In this document: piece by piece, positions 44,484-53,352 of the stretch
Numbering within the stretch: position 1 is the first letter of the stretch
Layout: every line of letters starts with the position of its first letter
Origin: Cellvibrionales bacterium
GTDB lineage: Bacteria; Pseudomonadota; Gammaproteobacteria; Pseudomonadales; JAHEIH01
NCBI GenBank assembly: GCA_024639455.1
Contig: JAHEIH010000027.1
Location: 1 to 64,000 of the forward strand
Direction of reading: 5' to 3'
Length of the DNA stretch: 64,000 nucleotides
Notes under the pieces: generated by a model
Seen by the model: the letters and a program-made list of their open reading frames with translations, nothing else
The model's database searches: none
What the model was told of the DNA's origin: nothing
Translations under genes and position numbers: made by a program

Positions 44484-46172
44484 ATGACCACACAAACCAC
44501 ACAATTCGACGCCATCGTGATTGGCTCAGGTGTTACCGGTGGCTGGGCCGCTAAAGAGCTGACCGAGAAAGGCCTTAAAGTATTGATGCTAGACCGTGGC
44601 CGCATGGTAGAACACGTACAGGACTATGTAGGCGAGCACAAAAAGCCTTGGGAAGTCCCCTACCGCAACAAACCCTTGCGCGATCTATATGCGGATGAAT
44701 ACGAAGTACAAAGCAAGCAATATGCGTTCGACGAAACTACCCGTCACTTTTATAACAACGACAAGAAAAACCCCTACGCCAACCCGAACGGATTCACATG
44801 GTTCCGCGCCGGCGTGGTTGGGGGAAAATCCCTTCTCTGGGGCCGCCAAGTATACCGCTGGAGTGATCTCGACTTTGAAGCGAACAAAAAAGACGGTCAC
44901 GGCGTCGATTGGCCGATTCGCTACAACGACATCGAGCCTTGGTACAGTTATGTAGAAAAGTTTGTCGGTGTCAGCGGACAAGCCGAAGGCTTACCGCAAC
45001 TACCGGACAGCGTGTTCCAAAAGCCAATGAACATGAACGTGGTGGAAAAACACGTCAAAGGTAAAATGGCAGAAACCTTTGACGACCGTATGATGACCAT
45101 CGGCCGAGTAGCCGTTCAAACTGAACCCAAAAATGGTCGCGGCGAGTGCCATTACTGCGGCCCATGCCACCGTGGCTGCTCAGCGGGCGCCTACTTCTCA
45201 ACCCAGAGCTCTACCCTACCCGCCGCGCGCGCTACCGGTAATTTGACGCTGGTATCAGACGCCGTGGTCGAAGGCATTGATTACGATCCCGCGACGAAGC
45301 GTGCCAGCGGTGTTCGCGTAATCGACGCCAACAGCTTACAGAAGACCCGCTACACCAGTAAATTGGTGTTCGTGTGTGCCTCGACGATTGGTAGCACCCA
45401 GATTTTGATGAACTCAAAATCTGAAGCCTTCCCTACAGGCTTGGCTAACCGCAGCGATTCACTGGGTCGCTACTTGATGGACCACACCTATGCCACTGGT
45501 GCTATGGGCTTCTTCATGGGCTTCGAAGACAAGATCGACTTTGGTAATCGCCCCAACGGCATTTATATTCCACGCTTTCAAAACGTCAACGGCCAGGAAA
45601 AAGAATACCTACGCGGCTATAACTACCAAGGGGGTGCGATGCGCCCAGGCCTGATGGGCCAAGCGATGAACACCCCTGGCTTCGGCGCAGACTTCAAACA
45701 CAGCCTACGCACCCCAGGCCCCTGGATGATGTACCTTGGCGGTTTTGGCGAGTGTTTGCCCAATAAAGACAACCGCATGGTGTTATTGGAAAATAAGAAA
45801 GACCGCTTCGGCATCCCCCAAATCAAGTTTGACTTTACGTGGGGCAAGAACGAAGACATGATCCGCGAAGACATCATGAAAGAAGGCGAAGCGATACTTA
45901 CAGCGGCGGGCGCCGTGGGTGTGCGTAGCTTTAACAGCACAGGGTTGGCAGGAGAATCGATACACGAGATGGGTACCGCGCGAATGGGTCGCGACCCCAA
46001 CACCTCCGTACTAAACGGCTGGAACCAAGCGCATGACGTGCCCAACTTGTTTGTCACGGACGGTGCTGCGATGGCGTCAGCGTCTTGCGTTAACCCATCG
46101 CTGACCTTTATGGCACTAACCGCACGCGCGGTGGACTATGCCGTGAAACAATTGCAACAAGGTTATATCTAA
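44484..46172 (+). CDS. GMC-family FAD oxidoreductase
   Basis: The 562-residue flavoprotein has the ADP-binding motif VIGSGVTGGWAAKEL at about residue 10-25, a cysteine cluster CHYCGPCHRGC (a possible binding site for metal or iron-sulfur, typical of this subgroup) and the C-terminal GMC part MGTARMGRDP with catalytic-site H/N region SCVNPSLTFMAL. It has no export signal of its own and should travel with the Tat-signalled subunit before it. It oxidises an alcohol or sugar in the periplasm; the substrate is not evident. AAGGA lies eight bases before the ATG. Confidence 0.92.
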   Translation: MTTQTTQFDAIVIGSGVTGGWAAKELTEKGLKVLMLDRGRMVEHVQDYVGEHKKPWEVPYRNKPLRDLYADEYEVQSKQYAFDETTRHFYNNDKKNPYANPNGFTWFRAGVVGGKSLLWGRQVYRWSDLDFEANKKDGHGVDWPIRYNDIEPWYSYVEKFVGVSGQAEGLPQLPDSVFQKPMNMNVVEKHVKGKMAETFDDRMMTIGRVAVQTEPKNGRGECHYCGPCHRGCSAGAYFSTQSSTLPAARATGNLTLVSDAVVEGIDYDPATKRASGVRVIDANSLQKTRYTSKLVFVCASTIGSTQILMNSKSEAFPTGLANRSDSLGRYLMDHTYATGAMGFFMGFEDKIDFGNRPNGIYIPRFQNVNGQEKEYLRGYNYQGGAMRPGLMGQAMNTPGFGADFKHSLRTPGPWMMYLGGFGECLPNKDNRMVLLENKKDRFGIPQIKFDFTWGKNEDMIREDIMKEGEAILTAAGAVGVRSFNSTGLAGESIHEMGTARMGRDPNTSVLNGWNQAHDVPNLFVTDGAAMASASCVNPSLTFMALTARAVDYAVKQLQQGYI

Positions 46173-46214
46173 AAAACGAGGCGTAACCCGCCTCAACCCC
46201 GCAGGACAGATGGT

Positions 46215-47312
46215 ATGACATCCGCAAGAACACCTAACCGGCTGGGCATGGCCGACTACCGTACCCCACCTATTAAAAGACAATGGTACGTGGCAGGTTT
46301 GCGGGAAGATTTCAACGAAGAACTCGACGAAATCGTCATTATGAACCGCTCACTGGTGCGCTACCGCACCACAGCCGGCGAGCCAGTGTTAATGCAAAAT
46401 CGCTGTCCGCACCGTTCATTCCCCATGTCTGAAAGCATTCGTGAAGGCGATAACATTCGCTGCCGCTACCACGGGGCAACCTTTGATTCAGACGGAAATT
46501 TTGTCAACGTGCCATCACAAGACATGTGTCCCAGGGGTGGCTTACGCAAATATGCTGTTAAAGAGTATGGTCCGTTCGTGTGGGTATGGATGGCGGATGA
46601 AGCACCCGATGAAAGCAAACTACACCACCTGCCATTTACCGAAGGCGATTGGGACCTGATCATTGGGCGCATGGACGTGCCAGGGAATATCATGTTCATG
46701 GCGGAAAACCTTTGCGATCTCACCCACATTCCCTACCTGCACGAGCACACGCTGGGGTATCCGCCCGAGTTTGCGCGTGAAGATTTAGACATACGCGAAA
46801 TCGACGATGGCCTGGAGTACGAACGCACCATCACCGGTCACTACTTCCATAAAACGGCACTTTATAGTCCGCACACCAGCGACAGCATCGGCGCACACGA
46901 TTACCACATGTCATCGATTGGCTACTTCAAATCGACCGCGCTTAACTACTCGTATATAAGTTTGACTATCGATCCAGAGGCTGCTGCGGCCGATCCAAAT
47001 GTACAGCAAGATTACAGCTTTATTATTTCGCACTACCTGACACCAGAGACGGATAAAACCACCCATTACTACTGGTTGCTAGCGCGTAATTACGACCTCA
47101 AGCGCCCCGACATCGATGAACTGCTAGAAAACAACCTTACCCAAGCTTTTGTCGAGGATATGGAGACCACCAAATTGTTGCAAGACATGATGGATAAAGA
47201 TCAGCACGAATGTCGCGAGACGATCTTTGCCGGCGACCGCCAATCGGTGATGATGCGCCGCATCGTGCAGCGCTTAGCGGACAGAGAAGCGGCTGACGGC
47301 GCTACGATCTGA
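46215..47312 (+). CDS. Rieske non-heme iron oxygenase (VanA-like)
   Basis: The 365-residue oxygenase subunit has a Rieske [2Fe-2S] site C64-x-H66 and C83-x2-H86 (CPHRSF, CRYHG) and a mononuclear iron site D168, H171, H176 in CDLTHIPYLHEHTLG. The family includes vanillate O-demethylase VanA and other aromatic demethylases/hydroxylases. No reductase subunit (VanB) is in the window, so electrons must come from elsewhere. AGGA stands eight bases before the ATG. Its stop directly abuts the stop of the convergent aromatic-acid-type MFS gene. Demethylation or hydroxylation of a plant- or alga-derived aromatic is inferred. Confidence 0.92.
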   Translation: MTSARTPNRLGMADYRTPPIKRQWYVAGLREDFNEELDEIVIMNRSLVRYRTTAGEPVLMQNRCPHRSFPMSESIREGDNIRCRYHGATFDSDGNFVNVPSQDMCPRGGLRKYAVKEYGPFVWVWMADEAPDESKLHHLPFTEGDWDLIIGRMDVPGNIMFMAENLCDLTHIPYLHEHTLGYPPEFAREDLDIREIDDGLEYERTITGHYFHKTALYSPHTSDSIGAHDYHMSSIGYFKSTALNYSYISLTIDPEAAAADPNVQQDYSFIISHYLTPETDKTTHYYWLLARNYDLKRPDIDELLENNLTQAFVEDMETTKLLQDMMDKDQHECRETIFAGDRQSVMMRRIVQRLADREAADGATI

Positions 47313-48644
47313 TCAGACGAGGTCAGCCTCTGCAGCGGCTGACCGCTGCTTAGACACCAAAGTTAATACGGATAATATCGCCAATACGGAACCGCAGGCC
47401 ATCAAAAACGCCACGGACGATAAACCACTTCCCGCAGCAAACAAAATACCTGCCATAATTGGACTAATTGCCGCACCAGTGCGGCCCACACCGATCACAA
47501 ACCCGGTACCACCCGCGCGCACATCGGTAGAAAACGCGTCGGCCATAAGCGTATAGAAACCCGCAATCGCCGATGTTGTGAACAGCCCAGCAATAAAGGC
47601 AATCACAGACAACACGTCAATTTGATTCCCTACATTGCCAAACGCGATGATCGAGACAATCGACATCAATAACATAAACAACGTGAGATTGCGCGGCGAG
47701 ATCCAGCGAGTAAAGGTACCAAATAACAACGACCCCAAAAATCCACCCACGCTCACCCATATAAGCACTCCGCCGGCTTGTGCAGCTGGGTACCCCATAT
47801 CGACAACGATCTTAGGCGTCCACTTAACGATAAAATAAAACGTCATCATGTGGCCCAAGTACATCAATGACAGACATACTGTCGCAATAAGATTATTGCC
47901 TTTAAACAGATTCAACCAATTTAGCTGCTTCTCGTTTTTTGGTTTCGGTAACTCAGGCAACGCTTCCACTGGGGACAATCGCAGCCTAACTAATACCTGA
48001 TTTACCTGCGACAAAGCATTGCGACGATGGCTTTGGCATAAAAAGGCAATTGACTCAGGCAACAAAAAATACACTAGCGGAATGGACAATAGTGTCACAA
48101 TGGCACCGAACACAAAAATTGAGCGCCAGCTATATACCTGTAAAAGCTCGGTGACCACCATGCCACCCAACACCGTCCCCAAACTAAAGCCTGACGCGGC
48201 AAAGCTCACTAACATCGCGCGGTGCTTATTATTGGCAAATTCAGGCACAATTGACGCCACTGCCGGGAGAAGCCCACCAATACCAATGCCAGTAATGAAC
48301 CGCAACAGCGATAAGGTGGTGACATCCTCTGCCATCGCCGTTAAGCCCATGCCGCCGCCCATGATCAATAGGCATGCAAAAATAGAGGTGCGCCGACCAT
48401 ATTTATCTGCCAAGCCACCTATCAAAATTGAGCCAACCGACATACCGATCAGCTCCATGGACAACACAACACCCAATGCCGCGCGATTTATCCCCCATTC
48501 ATTCGCAATACCGGGCGCCGCAAAGCTAATGGCCATCACATCAAAACCGTCCAAAGCAAATAACAACACCCCGAGAAGAGTAACAATAATTTGAGCGGGG
48601 CTCATGGGAGCGGCGTCAATTTGCTGCTGTGGCGTCAAAGGCAT
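47313..48644 (-). CDS. MFS transporter, aromatic acid:H+ symporter type
   Basis: The 443-residue inner-membrane transporter has twelve predicted helices and the AAHS-type signature ALDGFDVMAISFAAP in helix 1, plus GGLADKYGRRTSI between helices 2 and 3. PcaK, BenK and VanK are family members that import protocatechuate, benzoate or vanillate. It converges with the Rieske gene, the two stops being adjacent without a gap, so the pair may serve the same compound. Substrate not determined. A large antisense frame inside it is a shadow. Confidence 0.9.
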   Translation of the reverse strand: MPLTPQQQIDAAPMSPAQIIVTLLGVLLFALDGFDVMAISFAAPGIANEWGINRAALGVVLSMELIGMSVGSILIGGLADKYGRRTSIFACLLIMGGGMGLTAMAEDVTTLSLLRFITGIGIGGLLPAVASIVPEFANNKHRAMLVSFAASGFSLGTVLGGMVVTELLQVYSWRSIFVFGAIVTLLSIPLVYFLLPESIAFLCQSHRRNALSQVNQVLVRLRLSPVEALPELPKPKNEKQLNWLNLFKGNNLIATVCLSLMYLGHMMTFYFIVKWTPKIVVDMGYPAAQAGGVLIWVSVGGFLGSLLFGTFTRWISPRNLTLFMLLMSIVSIIAFGNVGNQIDVLSVIAFIAGLFTTSAIAGFYTLMADAFSTDVRAGGTGFVIGVGRTGAAISPIMAGILFAAGSGLSSVAFLMACGSVLAILSVLTLVSKQRSAAAEADLV

Positions 48645-48705
48645 ATGAAAACCTACATTTATTAGAATTAAGATTGATTTACATTATCATAAACCAAAAG
48701 CCATC

Positions 48706-49445
48706 AGCTATTAGCCACTTGTCATATTAGGGTTAAAGCGCAAGTCGCCATGTCTTTCGACATGCCTCCCAAAACGTTACTCCGTCATGCGGGAGGCGAT
48801 TGCTTGCAAACGGCGAAAGATGGTGAGAATTACTCTTGTGCTAATGCACCTTCACGGGCAGCCTTAGAAACCACAGCCGCCTCTGCATCCTGACCATTCT
48901 GAGGATGATAAACCCCATAAGGCAGAGAGGTAACAGCCATATTATTCACACGATAGGCAATTGGGACGTAATCTGTCATTGCGGTTTGTACAGCAGTTTT
49001 GATCAGATCCACGATTAGATTGCCAGAAGAATCACCTGCCGTATCGACCACCTGCTTGGCTTGGTAAGACCAAAGCACTTCATTTGTTTTGGTAGACACC
49101 AATACATACTTCATAGCCACAGTAACGTTAGCCGCAATCACAATATAATTTGTGTCCCATTCTTCGATAGTCACATATAGCACAGAATCCGCACCAAAAT
49201 TATCTCTAAAAACGGAGGCGTCCATACCAACTAATTGAGAGCCATCAGTAATACCCTCATTTTTAAAGATGTCATCAACAATACTCATGGGCAGTACATA
49301 ATAACCATGATCGGCGAAAGGTACCGTCAGGGTTGAAACGATTAAATTAGTCGCATCTGCTGCAGTAGAGTTATTAATAGCCGGCACAACTACCATAGAC
49401 ACCGGTTTCAATGAGGAATCATACATTTTGGGGAATGCCTGACGT
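48706..49445. repeat. 740-bp direct repeat, left copy
   Basis: By eye it matches 54923-55662, offset 6217, with one difference seen (an A at about 49379, a G in the other copy). It spans the 3' flank of the DUF799 gene and most of its coding region. It ends at GACGT (49441-49445), after which the two copies diverge. Confidence 0.95.
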
Positions 49446-49456
49446 GATTTAAGCAA
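48830..49456 (-). CDS. DUF799 (GNA1162-like) protein lacking its lipoprotein signal
   Basis: The 208-residue reading uses a TTG at 49456 with GGGAGG seven bases before it. The protein is of the DUF799 (PF05643) family, putative outer-membrane lipoproteins usually encoded with a DUF4810 and a CsgG-like gene (MYDSSLKPVSMVVVPAINNS, ADHGYYVLPMSIVDD, VLYVTIEEW, TNEVLWSYQAK). The left repeat copy breaks just before residue RQAFPK, so the N-terminus is replaced by unrelated codons and there is no signal peptide or lipobox. If translated, it would stay in the cytoplasm. It is probably a non-functional duplicate. Confidence 0.6.
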   Translation of the reverse strand: MLKSRQAFPKMYDSSLKPVSMVVVPAINNSTAADATNLIVSTLTVPFADHGYYVLPMSIVDDIFKNEGITDGSQLVGMDASVFRDNFGADSVLYVTIEEWDTNYIVIAANVTVAMKYVLVSTKTNEVLWSYQAKQVVDTAGDSSGNLIVDLIKTAVQTAMTDYVPIAYRVNNMAVTSLPYGVYHPQNGQDAEAAVVSKAAREGALAQE

Positions 49457-49556
49457 CTTCGAGCCTCCCTTCTTTGTTAATAACTTTAATACCAAACAGC
49501 CTGTAAAGATGTCTAGAACGTATCACGAAATGTTTAACGGCATAATAAAAGCACCA

Positions 49557-50243
49557 TTAGGTTAATGAATAGCTTTTTAAACCCTCCTTGTCGAGCACCT
49601 CGATATATCCATAGGCTTGGCGAATCACCCCAACGCCCTGTAGTGTTTTTAAACTTTGATGCAGTACTTGCCTCGAGCAATTAGCAATCTTTTGTAACTG
49701 CTGATGGGTAAGCAATATCTTTGGACGCTCACTGATATCGCCACTGATCTCCACTAGCATCAACAAATGCGTTGCTAAACGATGCGTGCGCTTAGGATTT
49801 AGCACTAACTGGGTCAAATCCAGCGCTGCCCTGAAACGCCTACCTTCGTATTGCAAAACCCGTGGGTACAATTCGGGCTGGTTGATCAATAACTGTCTTA
49901 ATACTTGTGAGGGGATAGCCAGCACGCGTGTATCTGGGGCGGCGATTAAATCACGGTGTGCGCCCCCGTCTAAATACAGCGCCACCCAACTACTCATGCT
50001 TTTGGGACCTAACACGGCTATGGTCATTTCTTCCCCATCTGTAGAGGTAGCAACCATCTCGAGCTTGCCTGTTATGACCACGTACAAGTGATGATGGGGT
50101 TCTCCACTGCGCTGTAATGTTTGTCTTTTTTCAAATCGTTCGATAGGGCTCTTCTGGAGAAGCGCCTGGCAAGCTGTCAACGATAGTTGATCAAACACAG
50201 GGATACTTTGCAAAAACATGGCTAAATCTGCTGTATGTTCCAC
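49557..50243 (-). CDS. Crp/Fnr-family transcriptional regulator
   Basis: The 228-residue regulator has an N-terminal cyclic nucleotide-binding fold (about 1-130; EPHHHLYVVITGKLEMVATS) and a C-terminal winged helix (KILLTHQQLQKIANCSRQVLHQSLKTLQGVGVI). It lacks the Fnr iron-sulfur cysteine cluster. It diverges from the GlpD-like gene across 113 bases that contain a perfect 16-bp palindrome at 50276-50291, a likely binding site. It probably controls the dehydrogenase-oxidase-kinase operon. The gene lies inside the segment flanked by the 740-bp repeats. Confidence 0.9.
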   Translation of the reverse strand: MEHTADLAMFLQSIPVFDQLSLTACQALLQKSPIERFEKRQTLQRSGEPHHHLYVVITGKLEMVATSTDGEEMTIAVLGPKSMSSWVALYLDGGAHRDLIAAPDTRVLAIPSQVLRQLLINQPELYPRVLQYEGRRFRAALDLTQLVLNPKRTHRLATHLLMLVEISGDISERPKILLTHQQLQKIANCSRQVLHQSLKTLQGVGVIRQAYGYIEVLDKEGLKSYSLT

Positions 50244-50275
50244 GCTGATACCCCCGCTACGTATTTAATCAATAA

Positions 50276-50291
50276 TGTCTAAATTTAGACA
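50276..50291. promoter_or_regulatory. 16-bp perfect palindrome, candidate operator
   Basis: TGTCTAAATTTAGACA lies between the divergent Crp-like and GlpD-like genes, 33 bases from the regulator start and 66 from the dehydrogenase start. It is perfect over 16 bases and unlike the standard CRP (TGTGA-N6-TCACA) site in its inner part, so a dedicated regulator site is likely. Confidence 0.6.
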
Positions 50292-50356
50292 AACACACCT
50301 TACCATACTTGTTAGACTCGCTAAAAACAACGCTCTTCCTAAATGACGTGTAAACC

Positions 50357-51931
50357 ATGAACAATACCTCTGCCTTACAATGCTTTGACCGCCCTGCGCT
50401 TAAAACACAACTGGAAAAAAACACATTCGATCTCGCCGTCATCGGCGGTGGCATTACCGGCGCGGGCATTGCTAGGGACGCAGCCATGCGCGGCTTAAAA
50501 GTGGCCTTGCTAGAAGCACAAGATTTTGCCAGCGGTACCAGTAGTAAAAGCTCAAAAATGATCCATGGTGGGCTGCGCTATTTACTCAGTGGCGAGCTTC
50601 AAGTGATGAAGGAAAGCGTTGCTGAACGCACCGCGGTTCATCACATAGCACCGCATTTAGCAGAAAAAAGTCAGTTCATACTTATCGCTCGCTCTTGGGC
50701 TGAATCTTTTAAACTGCGTGTCGCCCTATCCATTTACGAATATTTTGGTCGGGTCGCCAAGCAAGACCGCCATGCCATGTGGTCGGTCGCAGAACTGCAA
50801 CAGAAAGAACCCCAATTCAATACCGAAGGGGTTTACTGCGCATTGGTATACACCGAGTACTTAACCGATGATGCACGTCTTACCCTAGCGACACTCCGCT
50901 CTGCCAAAGAGGCGGGGGCGGTGATCGCGAACTATTATCGCGTAGACAGCATAACCAAACAGGGGGCACTGACCACTCTACATGGCACGTCACAGCTACC
51001 TGAAGACCAAAGCAATATTACTCTGAATGCGAAGATGGTGGTGAATGCCGCAGGGCCATGGGTCGACCATATTTGCCAGCAAGAAAACCCTGCGCAAGCA
51101 GCACGACTGGCTTTGAGTCGCGGCATTCATGTCGTTGTAGCACGTGAAAAATTACCCATTAATCACACCGTTGTGATTTACGCTGCCGATAAGAGAACAA
51201 TCTTTGCCGTCCCCAAAGGCGATACGACCTACCTTGGCACCACGGATGAGTTTTACCCCAAGCATGAATATTGGCCAGACATTTACCAACGCGATGTTGA
51301 ATATTTATTTGAGGCATTCCGACCATATTTCCCCAGCAATCCGCTAAGTAGCGAGGATGTTGTGGCCGTTTGGTCAGGGGTTCGCCCACTGGTGGGGAGT
51401 ATGGATCAAAAAGCCACTGAAATTTCCCGTAAAGATGAAATTTGGGTGGGGGCGCTTGGCGTTCTCAGCATAGCTGGGGGAAAACTCTCTGCCTATCGCG
51501 CTATGGCGGAGCGCGTTGTCGACAAAGTGATAGCCCTGGGGGCGTTTAATGCGCTGCCCTGCCGTACCGCCAACACGCCTCTGCCAGGAGGCAGGCAAAC
51601 CCATGACACATCAAACAACGTCTTACCAAAATGGTTAACGCCGCGCTATGGTTTTGAAACGGCCACTATTTGTGACATGGGGGGCGACTTAGCCGCAGAG
51701 ATTAACTTTGCAGTATTGGTTGAAGGCGCTGTGCGACTAGAGGACTATTGGGTTCGCCGCAGTAGCCGCGCATGGTTTGATCTAGATGCCGGCATGTCCT
51801 GTCTGGCGCCTGCCGCCGCTATCATGGCACAGCTGTTAGGCTGGTCAAAGACACGCCAACAACAAGAAATTGATCATTGCCTCAAGATTCATCAAAACAG
51901 CTTGCAAAACATAACGACAAAAATGAGATAA
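50357..51931 (+). CDS. FAD-dependent glycerol-3-phosphate dehydrogenase-like protein (GlpD family)
   Basis: The 524-residue flavoenzyme has FAD motif GGGITGAGIARDAAMRG (residues about 31-47), the GlpD signature SSKSSKMIHGGLRYL and the C-terminal DAO_C domain. It lacks an obvious membrane anchor but family members attach to the inner membrane. Oxidised substrate should be glycerol-3-phosphate or a similar polyol phosphate, with electrons going to quinone. It is the first gene of GlpD-like, AGPS-like oxidase and FGGY kinase; in Brucella erythritol catabolism a GlpD-like enzyme acts on erythritol phosphate, so a substrate other than glycerol phosphate is possible. Confidence 0.92.
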   Translation: MNNTSALQCFDRPALKTQLEKNTFDLAVIGGGITGAGIARDAAMRGLKVALLEAQDFASGTSSKSSKMIHGGLRYLLSGELQVMKESVAERTAVHHIAPHLAEKSQFILIARSWAESFKLRVALSIYEYFGRVAKQDRHAMWSVAELQQKEPQFNTEGVYCALVYTEYLTDDARLTLATLRSAKEAGAVIANYYRVDSITKQGALTTLHGTSQLPEDQSNITLNAKMVVNAAGPWVDHICQQENPAQAARLALSRGIHVVVAREKLPINHTVVIYAADKRTIFAVPKGDTTYLGTTDEFYPKHEYWPDIYQRDVEYLFEAFRPYFPSNPLSSEDVVAVWSGVRPLVGSMDQKATEISRKDEIWVGALGVLSIAGGKLSAYRAMAERVVDKVIALGAFNALPCRTANTPLPGGRQTHDTSNNVLPKWLTPRYGFETATICDMGGDLAAEINFAVLVEGAVRLEDYWVRRSSRAWFDLDAGMSCLAPAAAIMAQLLGWSKTRQQQEIDHCLKIHQNSLQNITTKMR

Positions 51932-51938
51932 CAACATC

Positions 51939-53336
51939 ATGCACACATCACTGCTAGAAAGACTTAAATCCCTGCTGCCCTACAAGGTCATCGATCAACA
52001 CGATGACCTCGACGCCCATCGTTTCGACCGCTGGTGCATTAAGCACTATCGTGACTGGCAAGCGCAGACGATCGAACGTCCTGCTTGCATCGTCAGACCC
52101 TCTTGCAGCGCCGATGTTCAGGTATTAATGCGGTTTGCCAGTGAACACACACTTAGCGTGGTGCCTTTTGGTTTAGGCAGTGGCGTCTGTGGCGGTATAG
52201 AAACCACTCCCGAAGATATTCTGCTCGATATGGGCAGTATGAATAAGGTGTGTGACATTAATAGCATGGATTTACTCGCCACGTTCGAAGCGGGAATTAA
52301 TGGCCTCGAAGCAGAGGAAGCTGTTGCCAAGCTTGGACTCACCATCGGTCACTGGCCGCAGTCTATTGCCATTAGCAGTGTTGGCGGCTGGGTATCTACC
52401 CGCGCGTCAGGGCAGTTTTCAACAGCCTATGGCAACATCGAAGACATCATTTATGCCATAGAGGTGGTGTTGCCGAATGGTGATATCGTCACACTTGGAA
52501 AAGCTCCTCGTGCGGCAGCTGGCCCTGACCTAAGGCACCTTTTTATGGGGGCGGAAGGCACCATGGGGATCATTACCCAAGTCACCCTATCGCTTCGTAA
52601 ACAACCTGAAACACGCGCTTTCAGTGCCTACTATGTGCCGACAATGTCCGCAGGGTTTAACGCTCAGCGCCACATCGTTCAGGCCGACTGGCGCCCTCCT
52701 GTCATGCGCCAATACGACGCTTCTGAAGTCATCAGACTATTTCCAGACTACGTTCTCAGTGGTTGCGGATTATTACTGATGGTGCACGAGGGTCCAGCGG
52801 ACCGGGTAAATGCTGAACTAAACTCCGTTGAAAGCATTGCGCTTGCCAATGGTTTAAAGTGTGCAGATTCACAAGCGGCCAAAGACTGGTTGGAACGGCG
52901 CAATCACGTCCCCGATTGGCAGGACCTTTTTGATATGGGCTGGATCGCCGATACCATCGAAGTATCCGGCACTTGGCAACAGATTGAACATATTTATCAG
53001 CAAGTGATCAACGCCCTAAATACCGTACCGTTTGTTATCAATGCTTCAGCACATAGCTCACACGTATACCGCTCAGGCATCAATTTATACTTTACCTTCG
53101 CCTGCAAACCAGACAATGTGGCCGACATGGAAGCCCTGTATTTTGAGTGCTGGCACAAAACATTACACGCTACTGCCGCTGCGGGTGGGGGTATTGCACA
53201 CCATCATGGTACCGGTCGTTTGCGTAAGCCCTACCTTGAACTTGAGTTAGGCAGTGTTGGCGTGTCGCTACTTCGCACATTGAAGCAAGCGATAGACCCG
53301 CAAGACCTACTCAACCCTGGCAATCTCATCCCATAG
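51939..53336 (+). CDS. FAD-binding oxidase, alkyldihydroxyacetonephosphate synthase-like
   Basis: The 465-residue protein has a PCMH-type FAD-binding N-terminal domain (VVPFGLGSGVCGGIE, SVGGWVSTRASGQFSTAYGN) and a C-terminal cap domain (PDLRHLFMGAEGTMGIITQVTLSL, GGGIAHHHGTGRLR). The HHHGTG motif and overall order match alkylglycerone-phosphate synthase (AGPS) relatives, which carry FAD but need not make ether lipids in bacteria; D-lactate dehydrogenase-like roles are an alternative. It starts seven bases after the GlpD-like stop. Its reaction in this operon is unknown. Confidence 0.88.
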   Translation: MHTSLLERLKSLLPYKVIDQHDDLDAHRFDRWCIKHYRDWQAQTIERPACIVRPSCSADVQVLMRFASEHTLSVVPFGLGSGVCGGIETTPEDILLDMGSMNKVCDINSMDLLATFEAGINGLEAEEAVAKLGLTIGHWPQSIAISSVGGWVSTRASGQFSTAYGNIEDIIYAIEVVLPNGDIVTLGKAPRAAAGPDLRHLFMGAEGTMGIITQVTLSLRKQPETRAFSAYYVPTMSAGFNAQRHIVQADWRPPVMRQYDASEVIRLFPDYVLSGCGLLLMVHEGPADRVNAELNSVESIALANGLKCADSQAAKDWLERRNHVPDWQDLFDMGWIADTIEVSGTWQQIEHIYQQVINALNTVPFVINASAHSSHVYRSGINLYFTFACKPDNVADMEALYFECWHKTLHATAAAGGGIAHHHGTGRLRKPYLELELGSVGVSLLRTLKQAIDPQDLLNPGNLIP

Positions 53337-53352
53337 TGCGACGAGGAAACCC

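Noticed and set aside
48019-48594. 191-codon frame antisense to the aromatic-acid MFS gene
   Set aside because: It is a shadow of a clear twelve-helix transporter with no recognisable domain of its own.
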